This document shows positions 17,629 to 25,858 of a DNA stretch of 45,015 bases, in pieces; positions within the stretch are counted from its first letter, which is position 1, and each line of letters opens with the position of its first letter. Source of the DNA: Brevundimonas sp. UBA2388 (GTDB lineage: Bacteria; Pseudomonadota; Alphaproteobacteria; Caulobacterales; Caulobacteraceae); NCBI GenBank assembly GCA_002343425.1, contig DDSO01000092.1:8402-53416 (forward strand), in the 5' to 3' direction. The translations under genes and the position numbers were made by a program. Under the pieces are notes generated by a model, which was given only the letters and a program-made list of their open reading frames with translations, ran no database searches and was not told the origin of the DNA.

Positions 17629-19524
17629 ATGAGCGACGTCGATCCGAGTCTCGAAGGGCCTCCGTGGGAGGAGGACGCGCCCGACGCCGACGTCGTCGAG
17701 CGCGATCCCGACACCGACGACATGTTCGGCTCTCCCGAACCCGCCGGCATGCGCGAGGCCGAAGCCGCCGCGGCCCCTGCGCCCGCCGTCGAAGCGAAAG
17801 CCGCCCCGAACGCCGCCGCCCCGGCCGACACCGGCCCGGCCGCCCATGTCGACGACGGCGAGGCCTATACGGTTCTCGCCCGCAAATACCGGCCGCACAC
17901 CTTCGAGGACCTGATCGGCCAGGAGGCCATGGTCCGGACCCTGACCAACGCCTTCGCCACCGGCCGCATCGCCCACGCCTTCATGCTCACCGGCGTCCGC
18001 GGCGTCGGCAAGACCACCACCGCCCGCCTACTGGCCCGCGCGCTCAACAACGAGACCGACAGTATCGACCGCCCGTCGCTGGCCCTGACCGATCAGGGCC
18101 GCCACGACGCCTCCATCATGGCCGGCCAGCACATGGACGTGGTCGAGATGGACGCCGCCTCCCACACCGGCATCGACGGCATCCGCGACATCATCGAGAG
18201 CGTCCGCTACGCCCCGGTCGAGGCGCGCTACAAGGTCTACGTCCTCGACGAAGTCCACATGCTGTCGAACCAGGCCTTCAACGCCCTGCTGAAGACGCTG
18301 GAAGAGCCGCCGCCGCACGCCAAATTCATCTTCGCCACCACCGAGATCCGCAAGGTGCCGGTGACCGTCCTGTCCCGCTGCCAGCGCTTCGACCTGCGCC
18401 GCGTCGAGCCGGAAATCCTGGTCGAACACCTCGCCCGCATCGCCGACCGCGAGGGAATGAAGATCGAGCAGGACGCCCTGGCCCTGATCGCCCGCGCCGC
18501 CGAGGGTTCGGTCCGCGACGGCCTGTCCCTGCTCGATCAGGCCCTGGTCCAGGGCGAGCGCGGCGAGACGGTGAAGACCGAGGTCGTCCGCGACATGCTC
18601 GGTCTCGCCGACCGCAGCCAGACCATCGCCCTGTTCGAATCGATCATGGCCGGCCGCACGCCCGAGGCGCTCGAGCTGTTCCGCACCCTCTACGGCTACG
18701 GCGCCGATCCGGTGCAGGTGACCAACGACCTGCTGGAGCATTGCCACGCCGCCTCGGTGGCCAAGATGCTGGGGCCCCAGGCGACCCGACTGCCCAACGA
18801 CCAGGCCCAGAAGCTGACGGCCCTCGGCGCTGTGATTTCCGCCGGCACCCTGGCCCGCGTCTGGCAGATGCTGCTGCGGGCGCTGGACGAGGTCCGCCGC
18901 GCGCCCAACCCCGCCGACGCGGTCGAAATGGCCATCGTCCGTCTCGCCTACGCCGCCGACCTGCCCGGCCCGGAAGAGGCGCTTAAGGCCCTGCGCGACG
19001 GCGAACCCATGCCCGGCGGCGGCTCCGCTCCGCGCGGCCCTGCGGGCGGCGGGGGAGGCGGCGGCGCTTCGGCGCAACTGGCCGCGCGCCCCGTAGCGGC
19101 TCCCGCAACGCCCGACCCGCAGACCTTCGAACAGGTTGTCGCCCTGATCGGCGAGAAGCGCGAGGTCGGCCTGCAGATGGACGTCCAGCGCTACGTCCGC
19201 CCCGTGGCATTCAAGCCCGGCGCCATCACCTATGAGAGCCTCGAGGGTGCGCCGATCGACCTCGCCCGCCGCCTGTCGTCGCGGCTCAAGGACTGGACCG
19301 GCCGCACCTGGCTGATCGCCGCCAATGGTCAGGGTGGCGGCGAGACCATGATCGAGATCGACCGCCGCAAACGCTCCGAACAGCGGGCGGAGATCGAGGC
19401 CGATCCCTTCGTTGTGGCGGTGATGGCGGCCTTCCCCGGCGCCGTCATCGGCGAGATCAAGACTCTCGCCCCCGCCGTCGAGCTTCCGGCCATCCCCGAT
19501 GAGTCGTCGGACATTGACGACTGA
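17629..19524 (+). CDS. dnaX: DNA polymerase III subunit tau/gamma
   Basis: A 631-residue clamp-loader ATPase. The AAA+ domain starts at about residue 80 (YTVLARKYRPHTF), after an unusual acidic, Ala-rich N-terminal extension. Walker A GVRGVGKT is at 122-129, Walker B/DExx DEVH at 207-210, and the sensor/SRC arginine finger motif is in TVLSRCQRF. The cysteine zinc module found between Walker A and Walker B in E. coli DnaX is missing: the region 140-170 has no cysteine. A Gly-rich linker (around residue 465) leads to the tau C-terminal region. GGAG precedes the ATG. No A-rich slippery site for making gamma was seen. Confidence 0.95.
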   Translation: MSDVDPSLEGPPWEEDAPDADVVERDPDTDDMFGSPEPAGMREAEAAAAPAPAVEAKAAPNAAAPADTGPAAHVDDGEAYTVLARKYRPHTFEDLIGQEAMVRTLTNAFATGRIAHAFMLTGVRGVGKTTTARLLARALNNETDSIDRPSLALTDQGRHDASIMAGQHMDVVEMDAASHTGIDGIRDIIESVRYAPVEARYKVYVLDEVHMLSNQAFNALLKTLEEPPPHAKFIFATTEIRKVPVTVLSRCQRFDLRRVEPEILVEHLARIADREGMKIEQDALALIARAAEGSVRDGLSLLDQALVQGERGETVKTEVVRDMLGLADRSQTIALFESIMAGRTPEALELFRTLYGYGADPVQVTNDLLEHCHAASVAKMLGPQATRLPNDQAQKLTALGAVISAGTLARVWQMLLRALDEVRRAPNPADAVEMAIVRLAYAADLPGPEEALKALRDGEPMPGGGSAPRGPAGGGGGGGASAQLAARPVAAPATPDPQTFEQVVALIGEKREVGLQMDVQRYVRPVAFKPGAITYESLEGAPIDLARRLSSRLKDWTGRTWLIAANGQGGGETMIEIDRRKRSEQRAEIEADPFVVAVMAAFPGAVIGEIKTLAPAVELPAIPDESSDIDD

Positions 19525-19610
19525 TCCTGACGGAACCTGTCACGGTGAACCGTTCCAGTGGTCAATCGATGGCTCAGGGATCAATGTTCGGCTGGAAGCG
19601 GGGGCCGATC

Positions 19611-20381
19611 ATGAAGCGCGGAACGACCATCCTGGCGGGGGCCCTGGCCCTCCTCCTGACATCCGGCGCGCCCGCCATGGCGCAGGAGCCGACGTCCGAT
19701 CAGGAGATTGTCGAGGCGACAACCATGGTGTTCGACAAGCTGGCGCTCCTTGCGGAGGGGCTGGGCATCGACGCTCCGGTGATTCCAAGGGAGACATTGT
19801 CGTCCGCCTTCGCCAGCGCCCTGCCAGTCCTTCCCCGGGGCGATCCCGACCTCAGCTGGTCCTCCGGTTTCGCCTTCGATTTCACCACCAGCCACACCAC
19901 GGGCGAACTTGAGCCGGACGAAGAGGGCAGGACGGTGCTCACTGATGCCCGGGGCTGTCTCGAAGCGGATGCCATCGCCGAGGTGGTGCATTTCCAGCGC
20001 TTCACCCGGGGCGGGATGCGGGGCCATCGCTGCATCATCGCCTTCGCGGGCGCGGAGGGCGAGGCCACCTGGGTCATTCAGTCGCGCACCTTCGCCGAGG
20101 GCCCGGACCGTCGTCTGACCGCCTACTACGGCGTGGCGACCGCGATCAGTGGCGACGCGGCGCGGGCCCGGCGGGTGCTTGAGGAACGGCTGGAGCAGAA
20201 CGTCGCCCTCGCCGGGATCATGGCCGACTACGCTCTCGAGATGGTCCTGGCCAAGGCGGCGTCCTCCGATCCCGTGACGGCGGAGAGTGTGGACGAGCGT
20301 CTGGCCCGTCTCCAGGCGCGGCTGGAGGACATCGCGGAGTCGTTCGAAACCCTGCCCCCGAGCCCGCCCCCCGGCGAGTGA
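19611..20381 (+). CDS. Secreted two-cysteine protein, tandem paralogue A
   Basis: A 256-residue exported protein with a signal peptide (MKRGTTILAGALALLLTSG, cleavage after APAMA). Two cysteines, C116 and C141, are 25 residues apart. The neighbouring gene encodes a protein with the same spacing (C139, C164) and a shared PVLP...D block upstream, so the two are diverged paralogues. The start at 19611 is chosen because the signal peptide follows directly; a codon at 19545 would put 22 polar residues before it. Function unknown. It sits directly downstream of dnaX. Confidence 0.75.
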   Translation: MKRGTTILAGALALLLTSGAPAMAQEPTSDQEIVEATTMVFDKLALLAEGLGIDAPVIPRETLSSAFASALPVLPRGDPDLSWSSGFAFDFTTSHTTGELEPDEEGRTVLTDARGCLEADAIAEVVHFQRFTRGGMRGHRCIIAFAGAEGEATWVIQSRTFAEGPDRRLTAYYGVATAISGDAARARRVLEERLEQNVALAGIMADYALEMVLAKAASSDPVTAESVDERLARLQARLEDIAESFETLPPSPPPGE

Positions 20382-20465
20382 TGGAGCCTCGCCCGCCTGT
20401 CAGGCCTCGTCAGTCGCCCTCAGTCCGGACCCGTCGCAAGGTCGTCCGGAACGGGGGACTGCGAC

Positions 20466-21176
20466 ATGGCGTGGAAAAGACTGATTGGCCTGGCCGTCTG
20501 CGCGGCGGTCGCCGGCCTGACGGCGGGCGCGGCTGCCGCCCAGGATGCGGCGGCTGAAGACGACAATCCGATCACCCGGTTCGTCATTCTGGCGATCAGC
20601 GAACGACCGGCGGAGACGCCGGATGACTTTGTCCGGCACATGGATGAGACCCTGACCGAGCTCGCCGCATGGGGCGGGCTGCCTGCGCCGGCCTCCGTGC
20701 GGGCGGACCTGCGGAACGCGGTCGCGGCGACGGTGCCGCCGGTCCTCCCTGTGCGCCGGGACGATTTCGTCGTCCTGTCCTTCCATGTCGCGGTCGGCCG
20801 CTTCGCCCGGCCGGGCGTACCCGACGGCGGCGGAGTGGCTCCGGAAGCCTTGGCCGGAAGTTTCACTGACGAGGCCAGCTGCCGCTCCATCCATCCGGAC
20901 CGGACCTTTGTCGCCTTCCGGATGATCCAGGTCGGCGACCGTGTGGCCTATCAATGTGTCCGCCAGGGGCGTTTCGGCGACAGCCGACAGCTGTACCACA
21001 CCGCCTGGATCGACATGGAGGACCGCCGGATTGTCTCCGGAGGTCATTTCGCCTCCATGGGCACGGCGGGCGAGGTTGCCCGGGTCTTCGCCGCTTCGGA
21101 ACAGGCTGCGCTGCGACTGTTCGACAGCCAGACCGCGGTGGTCTTCAACCGCCTGATCCGGCCGTCGGAGCGCTGA
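20466..21176 (+). CDS. Secreted two-cysteine protein, tandem paralogue B
   Basis: A 236-residue exported protein (signal peptide MAWKRLIGLAVCAAVAGLTA, cleavage near AAAAQ). The block LPAPASVRADLRNAVAA..PPVLP and the TD-x3-C-x24-C arrangement align with paralogue A. After the second cysteine both proteins have a DRR motif followed by a long helical C-terminus. No catalytic signature is recognised. GGGGGA lies upstream of the ATG. An imperfect hairpin (TCCGGAC/GTCCGGA) sits in the 84-bp gap between the paralogues. Confidence 0.75.
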   Translation: MAWKRLIGLAVCAAVAGLTAGAAAAQDAAAEDDNPITRFVILAISERPAETPDDFVRHMDETLTELAAWGGLPAPASVRADLRNAVAATVPPVLPVRRDDFVVLSFHVAVGRFARPGVPDGGGVAPEALAGSFTDEASCRSIHPDRTFVAFRMIQVGDRVAYQCVRQGRFGDSRQLYHTAWIDMEDRRIVSGGHFASMGTAGEVARVFAASEQAALRLFDSQTAVVFNRLIRPSER

Positions 21177-21179
21177 GAC

Positions 21180-21794
21180 CTAGAGGATCGTCGCCGCCTC
21201 TTCGAAGTCGAGACGCGGCGAGCGCGGGAACAGGTTCTCGTCCGTGCCGTAACCCAGGTTGACGATGAAGTTCGGCTCGACCGTCGTGCCGGCGAAGAAC
21301 CCGGCCTTCACACCCTCGGGGTCGAAACCCGACATCGGACCGACGTCGAGGCCGAGCGCCCGCGCCGCCAGCAGGAAATAGCCGCCCTGCAGCGAGGCGT
21401 TGCGGAAGGCGGTCTCACGCGCGGCGGCCGGATCGGTGAACCAGTCCTTGGCGCCCGGAGCGTGCGGGAACAGTTTCGGCAGGGTGTCGGCGAATGCCAG
21501 ATCCTGGCCGATGATCACATTGACCGGCGCCTGCAGCGTCTTGGCGCGGTTGGCCTCCGACATCAGGGGGGAAAGCCGGGCCTTGGCTTCGGGCGAGGTG
21601 ATGAAGACGAAGCGGGCCGGAGTGGCGTTGACCGCCGTCGGGCCGAATTTGGTCAGGTCGTACAGCCTGCGCAGCAGTTCCTCCGACACCGGCCGGTCGG
21701 TCCAGGCGTTGCGCGTGCGGGCGTCGGTGAACAGTTGGCCCAGCACCGTCTCGGGCAGGGGCAGGTCGCGGGCGGGAACGGAGTCGAAGGCCAT
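21180..21794 (-). CDS. rutE: RutE/HadB-type nitroreductase (malonic semialdehyde reductase family)
   Basis: A 204-residue FMN-dependent nitroreductase-fold protein that closely follows the E. coli RutE pattern: [74 protein letters not shown]. RutE reduces malonic semialdehyde to 3-hydroxypropionate during pyrimidine breakdown. No other rut genes are here, so the true substrate may differ. Start at 21794 has AAGGA eight bases upstream; the extra TTG at 21815 is not needed. The gene runs against its neighbours, inside the dnaX-ybaB-recR neighbourhood. Confidence 0.85.
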   Translation of the reverse strand: MAFDSVPARDLPLPETVLGQLFTDARTRNAWTDRPVSEELLRRLYDLTKFGPTAVNATPARFVFITSPEAKARLSPLMSEANRAKTLQAPVNVIIGQDLAFADTLPKLFPHAPGAKDWFTDPAAARETAFRNASLQGGYFLLAARALGLDVGPMSGFDPEGVKAGFFAGTTVEPNFIVNLGYGTDENLFPRSPRLDFEEAATIL

Positions 21795-21808
21795 GACGGA
21801 CGTCCTTA

Positions 21809-21883
21809 TTAGCAACAGTAATGGATGCTAAATAGCTCGCGCCCGATTTGGTTCAAGGGTATTCGAAACAAATTCTGTTGCTA
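21809..21883. promoter_or_regulatory. AT-rich divergent control region with nested inverted repeats
   Basis: In this unusually AT-rich stretch TTAGCA (21809-21814) faces TGCTAA (21826-21831). The 9-mer TAGCAACAG (21810-21818) has an exact inverted copy CTGTTGCTA (21875-21883). The first pair lies just upstream of the rutE Shine-Dalgarno. It looks like an operator region for a repressor of rutE; no regulator gene is adjacent. Confidence 0.45.
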
Positions 21884-21929
21884 TTTTTCAGGCCTGTCCG
21901 AAGCGAGGGTCAGCGCCTATCTTGAGCGC

Positions 21930-22259
21930 ATGAAAGACCTCAACGCCCTCATGCAACAGGCCCAGGCGATGCAGCAGAAGCTGCAGGACGCCCAGGCGAA
22001 AATGGCCGAAACCACCGCCTCCGGCACCTCCGGGGGCGGCCTTGTGACCGTGGCGCTCAAGGGCGCCGGCGAGATCACCGGCGTGACCATCGACGACAGT
22101 CTGCTGGTCTCCGGCGAGGGCGAGATCCTTGCCGATCTCATCGTCGCCGCCCACGCTGACGCCAAGCGCAAGCTGGACGAGGCCAACGGCGCCCTGATGC
22201 GCGAGGCCGCCGGCCCGATGGCCGGGATGAACATCCCCGGCATGCCGAAACTGTTCTGA
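21930..22259 (+). CDS. ybaB: YbaB/EbfC family nucleoid-associated protein
   Basis: A 109-residue DNA-binding protein that forms dimers and compacts or bends DNA. The N-terminal helix MKDLNALMQQAQAMQQKLQ, the GLVTVALKGAGEITGVTIDDSLL strand region and the Met/Gly-rich end (GPMAGMNIPGMPKLF) are typical. In most bacteria it sits between dnaX and recR. Here recR follows after a palindromic element, but dnaX is separated by three genes. Start at 21930 gives the family's normal N-terminus; the in-frame upstream codons read through the AT-rich control region. Confidence 0.93.
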   Translation: MKDLNALMQQAQAMQQKLQDAQAKMAETTASGTSGGGLVTVALKGAGEITGVTIDDSLLVSGEGEILADLIVAAHADAKRKLDEANGALMREAAGPMAGMNIPGMPKLF

Positions 22260-22296
22260 GTCCTTCGGCGCGCCCCGACGAGGGTTGCCGCCGGAA

Positions 22297-22461
22297 GGTT
22301 CATCACAAAGACCACAAAGGACTCGAAGGGGCCGGCGGATCCGCGGCGCCCGCCAGGGCGCCGCAACAAATCCGATTGCGGGCAAGGGCCCGCGAAGGAC
22401 CGCAACACGCTCGCTCCCTTCGTGTCCTTCGTGCCCGTCTTCGCGTCCTTCGTGATGAACC
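22297..22461. repeat. Long inverted repeat element with GGTTCATCAC termini (copy 2)
   Basis: It starts with GGTTCATCAC and ends with GTGATGAACC, identical to the termini of the element at 15142-15250. The left arm (22297-22331) and right arm (22416-22461) are imperfectly complementary, built of CAAAGGAC/CACGAAGGA-like units. The right arm holds an extra unit. A 44- to 84-bp centre separates the arms. It lies 37 bp after the ybaB stop and before recR. Confidence 0.8.
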
Positions 22462-22549
22462 AGCATGCGTCAGGTCCGGAGCGCGGCAGTCCGCTATGGG
22501 CCCGACAGGGAGATAGGCAACCCGCCGAACCCCATGGTATGCGCCGGTC

Positions 22550-23152
22550 ATGGCTGCCTCCGCCGGACCTGAAATCGAACGGCTGATCAGCCTCCTCGCC
22601 AAGCTGCCGGGCCTCGGCCCCCGCTCGGCCCGACGCGCGGCCCTGGCCCTGCTGAAGAAGCGCGAACAGCTGTTGGTCCCGCTGGCGGCCTCCCTGGCCG
22701 AGACGGCGGCGAAGGTGACCTCCTGCAGCGTCTGCGGCGCGCCCGACACCCGCGATCCCTGCTCGATCTGCTCCAACAGCGCCCGCGACAATACCCTGAT
22801 CTGCGTGGTCGAGGAGGCCGGCGCGCTGTGGGCCATGGAGCGCTCCGGCGCCTTCCGCGGTAAATACCATGTGCTGGGCGGTCTGCTGTCGGCCCTCGAC
22901 GGCGTCGGCCCCGATGCGCTCCGGGTCGCCGAACTGGTCGGCCGGGTGCGCGGCGGCGAGGCGAAAGAGGTCGTCCTGGCCTTGCCCGCCACCGTCGACG
23001 GCCAGACCACCGCCCATTACATCGCCGAACGCCTCGCCGGCGCGGGCGTGGAGATTACCTCGCTCGCCCGCGGAGTCCCCGTCGGCGGGGAACTGGACTG
23101 GCTGGACGATGGCACCATCATCCAGGCCATGCGGCAGCGCCGCCCGACCTGA
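22550..23152 (+). CDS. recR: Recombination protein RecR
   Basis: A 200-residue DNA repair protein of the RecFOR pathway that loads RecA at gaps. The helix-hairpin-helix [20 protein letters not shown] is followed by a four-cysteine zinc finger (C59, C62, C71, C74). The Toprim domain begins with [18 protein letters not shown] and includes [13 protein letters not shown]. It lies downstream of ybaB, as usual, but is separated from it by a 165-bp palindromic element. Confidence 0.96.
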   Translation: MAASAGPEIERLISLLAKLPGLGPRSARRAALALLKKREQLLVPLAASLAETAAKVTSCSVCGAPDTRDPCSICSNSARDNTLICVVEEAGALWAMERSGAFRGKYHVLGGLLSALDGVGPDALRVAELVGRVRGGEAKEVVLALPATVDGQTTAHYIAERLAGAGVEITSLARGVPVGGELDWLDDGTIIQAMRQRRPT

Positions 23153-23223
23153 TGCGTCAGAAGCGGTCGCAGGCCATGGGCTGACTGGTTACGGCGCATG
23201 TAGACTCGCGATACAGACGGGTC

Positions 23224-24516
23224 ATGTCCCCTTTGCTCATCGCCTTTTTCGCCGCCTCCGTCGTCGCCGTCATCGCCCTCGTCTGGGCCCTGATGGAGCG
23301 GCGTCGCGCCTCTGCCGCCGATACGCGGGCGTGGGAGCTGCGCGAACGCTATGCCGAGACCGAGGCCCGGATGCGGCTGTTCGAGGACCAGGCCGCGACC
23401 TCGACCGAACTGCTGCGCGCCCAGGCCGCCCAAACCGCCAGCACGGCGGCGACCACCGTCGCCGAGGAACTGCTCAAGCGCACCGACGAGACCTTCCGCA
23501 GCCGTGAGGAACTGTCCCGGCAGCGTATGGAGGCCCAGCTGAAGCCTGTGGCCGAGACCCTCGCCAAATTCCAGGAACACGTCGCGGCGCTGGAGAAGGT
23601 CCGCTCCGAGGAGACCGGCGGGCTCAAGGAACAGCTGGCCCTGCTGATGACCGCCTCGACCGCCACCCGCGACGAGGCCCGGCGCCTGACCGAGGCCCTT
23701 CGCGGCAATACCGGCCGCCGCGGCCGCTGGGGCGAGCAGACCTGCCGCAATGTGCTTGAGGCCGCGGGCATGGCCGGGCGCTTTGACTTCGAGGAACAGT
23801 CCTCCAGCGCCGATGACGCCGGAAGGCAGCAGCGCCCCGACTTCGTCGTCCGCCTGCCCGGCGGCGGCATGTTCGTGATCGACGCCAAGGTCTCCCTGGC
23901 CTTCGGGGACGAGGCCGACGGCGACGAGGAGGCCCAGGCCAGGGCCGCCTCCCTGCGCACCGCGACCAGCATGAAGACCCACGTCCGCCAGCTGTCGTCC
24001 AAGGCCTATCAGGACCAGTTCAAGCCCAGCCCCGACTTTGTGGCCATGTTCGTGCCCGGCGACGCTTTTCTCGCCGCTGCCCTCGACCACGAGCCGGACC
24101 TGATGACCACGGCCATGGCCTCGCGCGTCGTCATCGTCACCCCGACCACCCTGTTCGCCCTGTGCAAGGCCGTCGCCTATGGCTGGCGCGCCGAGGAGCA
24201 GGCGAAGAACGCCGAGGACGTCGCGAAGCTCGGCAAGGAACTCTACAAACGTCTGTCGGTCATGGGCGCCCATGCCGGCGCGGTGGGCCGGGCGCTGGAA
24301 ACAGCCGTGGGCAAGTACAATCAGTTCGTCGGCTCCCTCGAAAGCCAGGTCATGGTCTCCGCCCGCCGCTTCGAGGACCTGCAGGTCGACCACGAAGGCA
24401 AGGAGCTGGCCGTCCTTCCGCCCGTCGAGACGGCGCCGCGCGTCTTGTCCCGTCCCGAACTGACGGCCCCGGCCGACGAACGTCCGGTGGTCGCGACAAG
24501 GCTTGCGGACATTTAG
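23224..24516 (+). CDS. rmuC: DNA recombination protein RmuC
   Basis: A 430-residue RmuC-family protein. An N-terminal TM anchor (LLIAFFAASVVAVIALVWAL) is followed by a long coiled coil (about residues 30-150). The core has NTGRRGRWGEQTCRNVLE, then RPDFVVRLPGG...VIDAKV, a PD-(D/E)xK-like nuclease signature. RmuC limits inversions between repeats in E. coli. It follows recR by 71 bp on the same strand, so the two repair genes may be co-transcribed. Confidence 0.93.
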   Translation: MSPLLIAFFAASVVAVIALVWALMERRRASAADTRAWELRERYAETEARMRLFEDQAATSTELLRAQAAQTASTAATTVAEELLKRTDETFRSREELSRQRMEAQLKPVAETLAKFQEHVAALEKVRSEETGGLKEQLALLMTASTATRDEARRLTEALRGNTGRRGRWGEQTCRNVLEAAGMAGRFDFEEQSSSADDAGRQQRPDFVVRLPGGGMFVIDAKVSLAFGDEADGDEEAQARAASLRTATSMKTHVRQLSSKAYQDQFKPSPDFVAMFVPGDAFLAAALDHEPDLMTTAMASRVVIVTPTTLFALCKAVAYGWRAEEQAKNAEDVAKLGKELYKRLSVMGAHAGAVGRALETAVGKYNQFVGSLESQVMVSARRFEDLQVDHEGKELAVLPPVETAPRVLSRPELTAPADERPVVATRLADI

Positions 24517-24526
24517 ACAAGGTCGC

Positions 24527-24565
24527 TTGACAACGCTTCGGGGCGGTGTAAAACACCCTTGTCAA
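24527..24565 (+). promoter_or_regulatory. Promoter with nested palindromes before the membrane/XRE operon
   Basis: A consensus -35 TTGACA (24527-24532) and TAAAAC (24549-24554) with a 16-bp spacer. The -10 overlaps a 13-bp palindrome GGTGT-AAA-ACACC (24545-24557). The -35 is part of a wider inverted repeat TTGACAA/TTGTCAA (24527-24533 and 24559-24565). The layout suits repression by the XRE regulator encoded two genes on. Confidence 0.6.
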
Positions 24566-24583
24566 CCCGAAACGGAGCCATCC

Positions 24584-25030
24584 ATGACCCCGCCGGCCCC
24601 ATCCAAGCGCCCCTTCGGCCTCGGGACATTCGTCCTGATGATGGTCGGGATCATGATCGTCGGCGGCCTGGCCGGCGGCGGGGCCGCCGTGTTCGGCGAC
24701 CAGCCCGGCCCCCTTGGCACGGCCCTGACCGTCGGCATGATCGCCCTCGCCATGGCCGTCGCCTTCGCGGCCTGCATCTGGTGGTGGCGCGGCATCGACG
24801 AGGCCGCCCGCGAGGCCCACAAATGGGCCTGGTGGTGGGGCGGCTCCAGCGGCATGGCGCTCGGGGCGATCCTCGTGCTCACCCTTTCATTACGCGACGA
24901 GGACGTCAGCGTGCTGGGCATCGAGGGCGGCGCCGCCGACCTCGTCTCCGGCGGCGTCCTCGCCATCCTGCTGTTCCAGATGGCCGGCTACGCCATCGCC
25001 TGGGCGGTCTGGTGGCTGAAGCACCGTTAG
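24584..25030 (+). CDS. Four-TM inner-membrane protein of unknown function
   Basis: A 148-residue hydrophobic protein with about four TM helices (FVLMMVGIMIVGGLAG, ALTVGMIALAMAVAF, SGMALGAILVLTLS, GGVLAILLFQMAGYAIAW) and a tryptophan-rich loop between helices 2 and 3. GGAG lies nine bases before the ATG. The first of three tightly packed genes: membrane protein, XRE regulator, membrane protein. A sensing or stress role with the regulator is possible but not shown. Confidence 0.75.
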   Translation: MTPPAPSKRPFGLGTFVLMMVGIMIVGGLAGGGAAVFGDQPGPLGTALTVGMIALAMAVAFAACIWWWRGIDEAAREAHKWAWWWGGSSGMALGAILVLTLSLRDEDVSVLGIEGGAADLVSGGVLAILLFQMAGYAIAWAVWWLKHR

Positions 25031-25040
25031 GAGAGCCCTG

Positions 25041-25232
25041 ATGAACAACCGCCTCAAGGTGCTGCGCGCAGAGCGCGACTGGAGCCAGGCCGATCTCGCC
25101 CACGCGCTGGGCGTCTCGCGCCAGACCGTCAACGCGCTGGAGACCGGCCGTTACGACCCGTCCCTGCCGCTGGCCTTCAAGATCGCCAGGGTCTTCGGCC
25201 AACCCATCGAAGCCATCTTCACGGAGGACTGA
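25041..25232 (+). CDS. Short XRE-family transcriptional regulator (YozG type)
   Basis: A 63-residue protein that is almost entirely a helix-turn-helix (WSQADLAHALGVSRQTVNALETGRYDPSLPLAFKIA). AGGAG precedes the ATG and the gap to the upstream membrane gene is ten bases. This small class often sits in operons with multi-TM proteins of unknown function and may repress its own promoter; palindromes overlap the promoter 480 bp upstream. Confidence 0.9.
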   Translation: MNNRLKVLRAERDWSQADLAHALGVSRQTVNALETGRYDPSLPLAFKIARVFGQPIEAIFTED

Positions 25233-25234
25233 CC

Positions 25235-25822
25235 ATGAACGCCAGTGTTGATACGCCCCGGCCCTCGTTGCTGCGCAAGGCGGCGGTGTTCGTCCTTCTC
25301 GCCGGTCTCGGCGGCGCCTTCGGCTATGGCGTCGCGACCCTGACCGACGGCGCCATGAGCCGCTGGGAGGACGAACTCGCCGTGGTCATGGCGGCCGCCA
25401 TGATCGGCGTGGGGTTGATCACCGCCTTCATGATCGCGCGACGCCCCGCCGATGTTCCGCGGGGCTGCGGCGTCCTGCAGGTGGTCGTCATGCTGCTGGC
25501 CGCCGCGATGTTCCTGCTTCCCGTCTTCGGTTCCGCCTGGGCGACCCCAAACGTGGTCTTCGGCGCCGTCCTCCTGCTGGTGGTGGTCCAGAGCGGGGCC
25601 AACCTCATGCTGTGGCGGACCGCCGACGAAATGCTCCGCCGGGTCATGCTCGAAACCAGCGCCCTGGCCTTCTGGGCCGTCCAGCTGGGCCTGTTTGTCT
25701 ATGCCGCCGCCGAGAGGCTGGGACTTGTCGGGACCATCACCGGCTGGGGCCTGATCGGCCTGCTGATGGGCATCTATTTCATCGCTTCCATTATCGCGGC
25801 GGCCCGGCGCGGCCTGCACTAG
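25235..25822 (+). CDS. Multi-TM membrane protein, partner of the XRE regulator
   Basis: A 195-residue protein with about six TM helices, beginning after a short cytoplasmic N-terminus (MNASVDTPRPSLLRK). The start lies two bases after the regulator stop with GGAGGAC upstream. No enzymatic motif is recognised. Topology resembles DUF2178-like proteins that accompany short XRE regulators, which is a similarity of layout only. Confidence 0.75.
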   Translation: MNASVDTPRPSLLRKAAVFVLLAGLGGAFGYGVATLTDGAMSRWEDELAVVMAAAMIGVGLITAFMIARRPADVPRGCGVLQVVVMLLAAAMFLLPVFGSAWATPNVVFGAVLLLVVVQSGANLMLWRTADEMLRRVMLETSALAFWAVQLGLFVYAAAERLGLVGTITGWGLIGLLMGIYFIASIIAAARRGLH

Positions 25823-25858
25823 CCGCACCCACGTCCGACCCTCCCAAGGATTGATCCA

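Noticed and set aside
17629..19524. Programmed frameshift for the short DnaX (gamma) form
   Set aside because: No A-rich slippery heptamer was found in the expected region.
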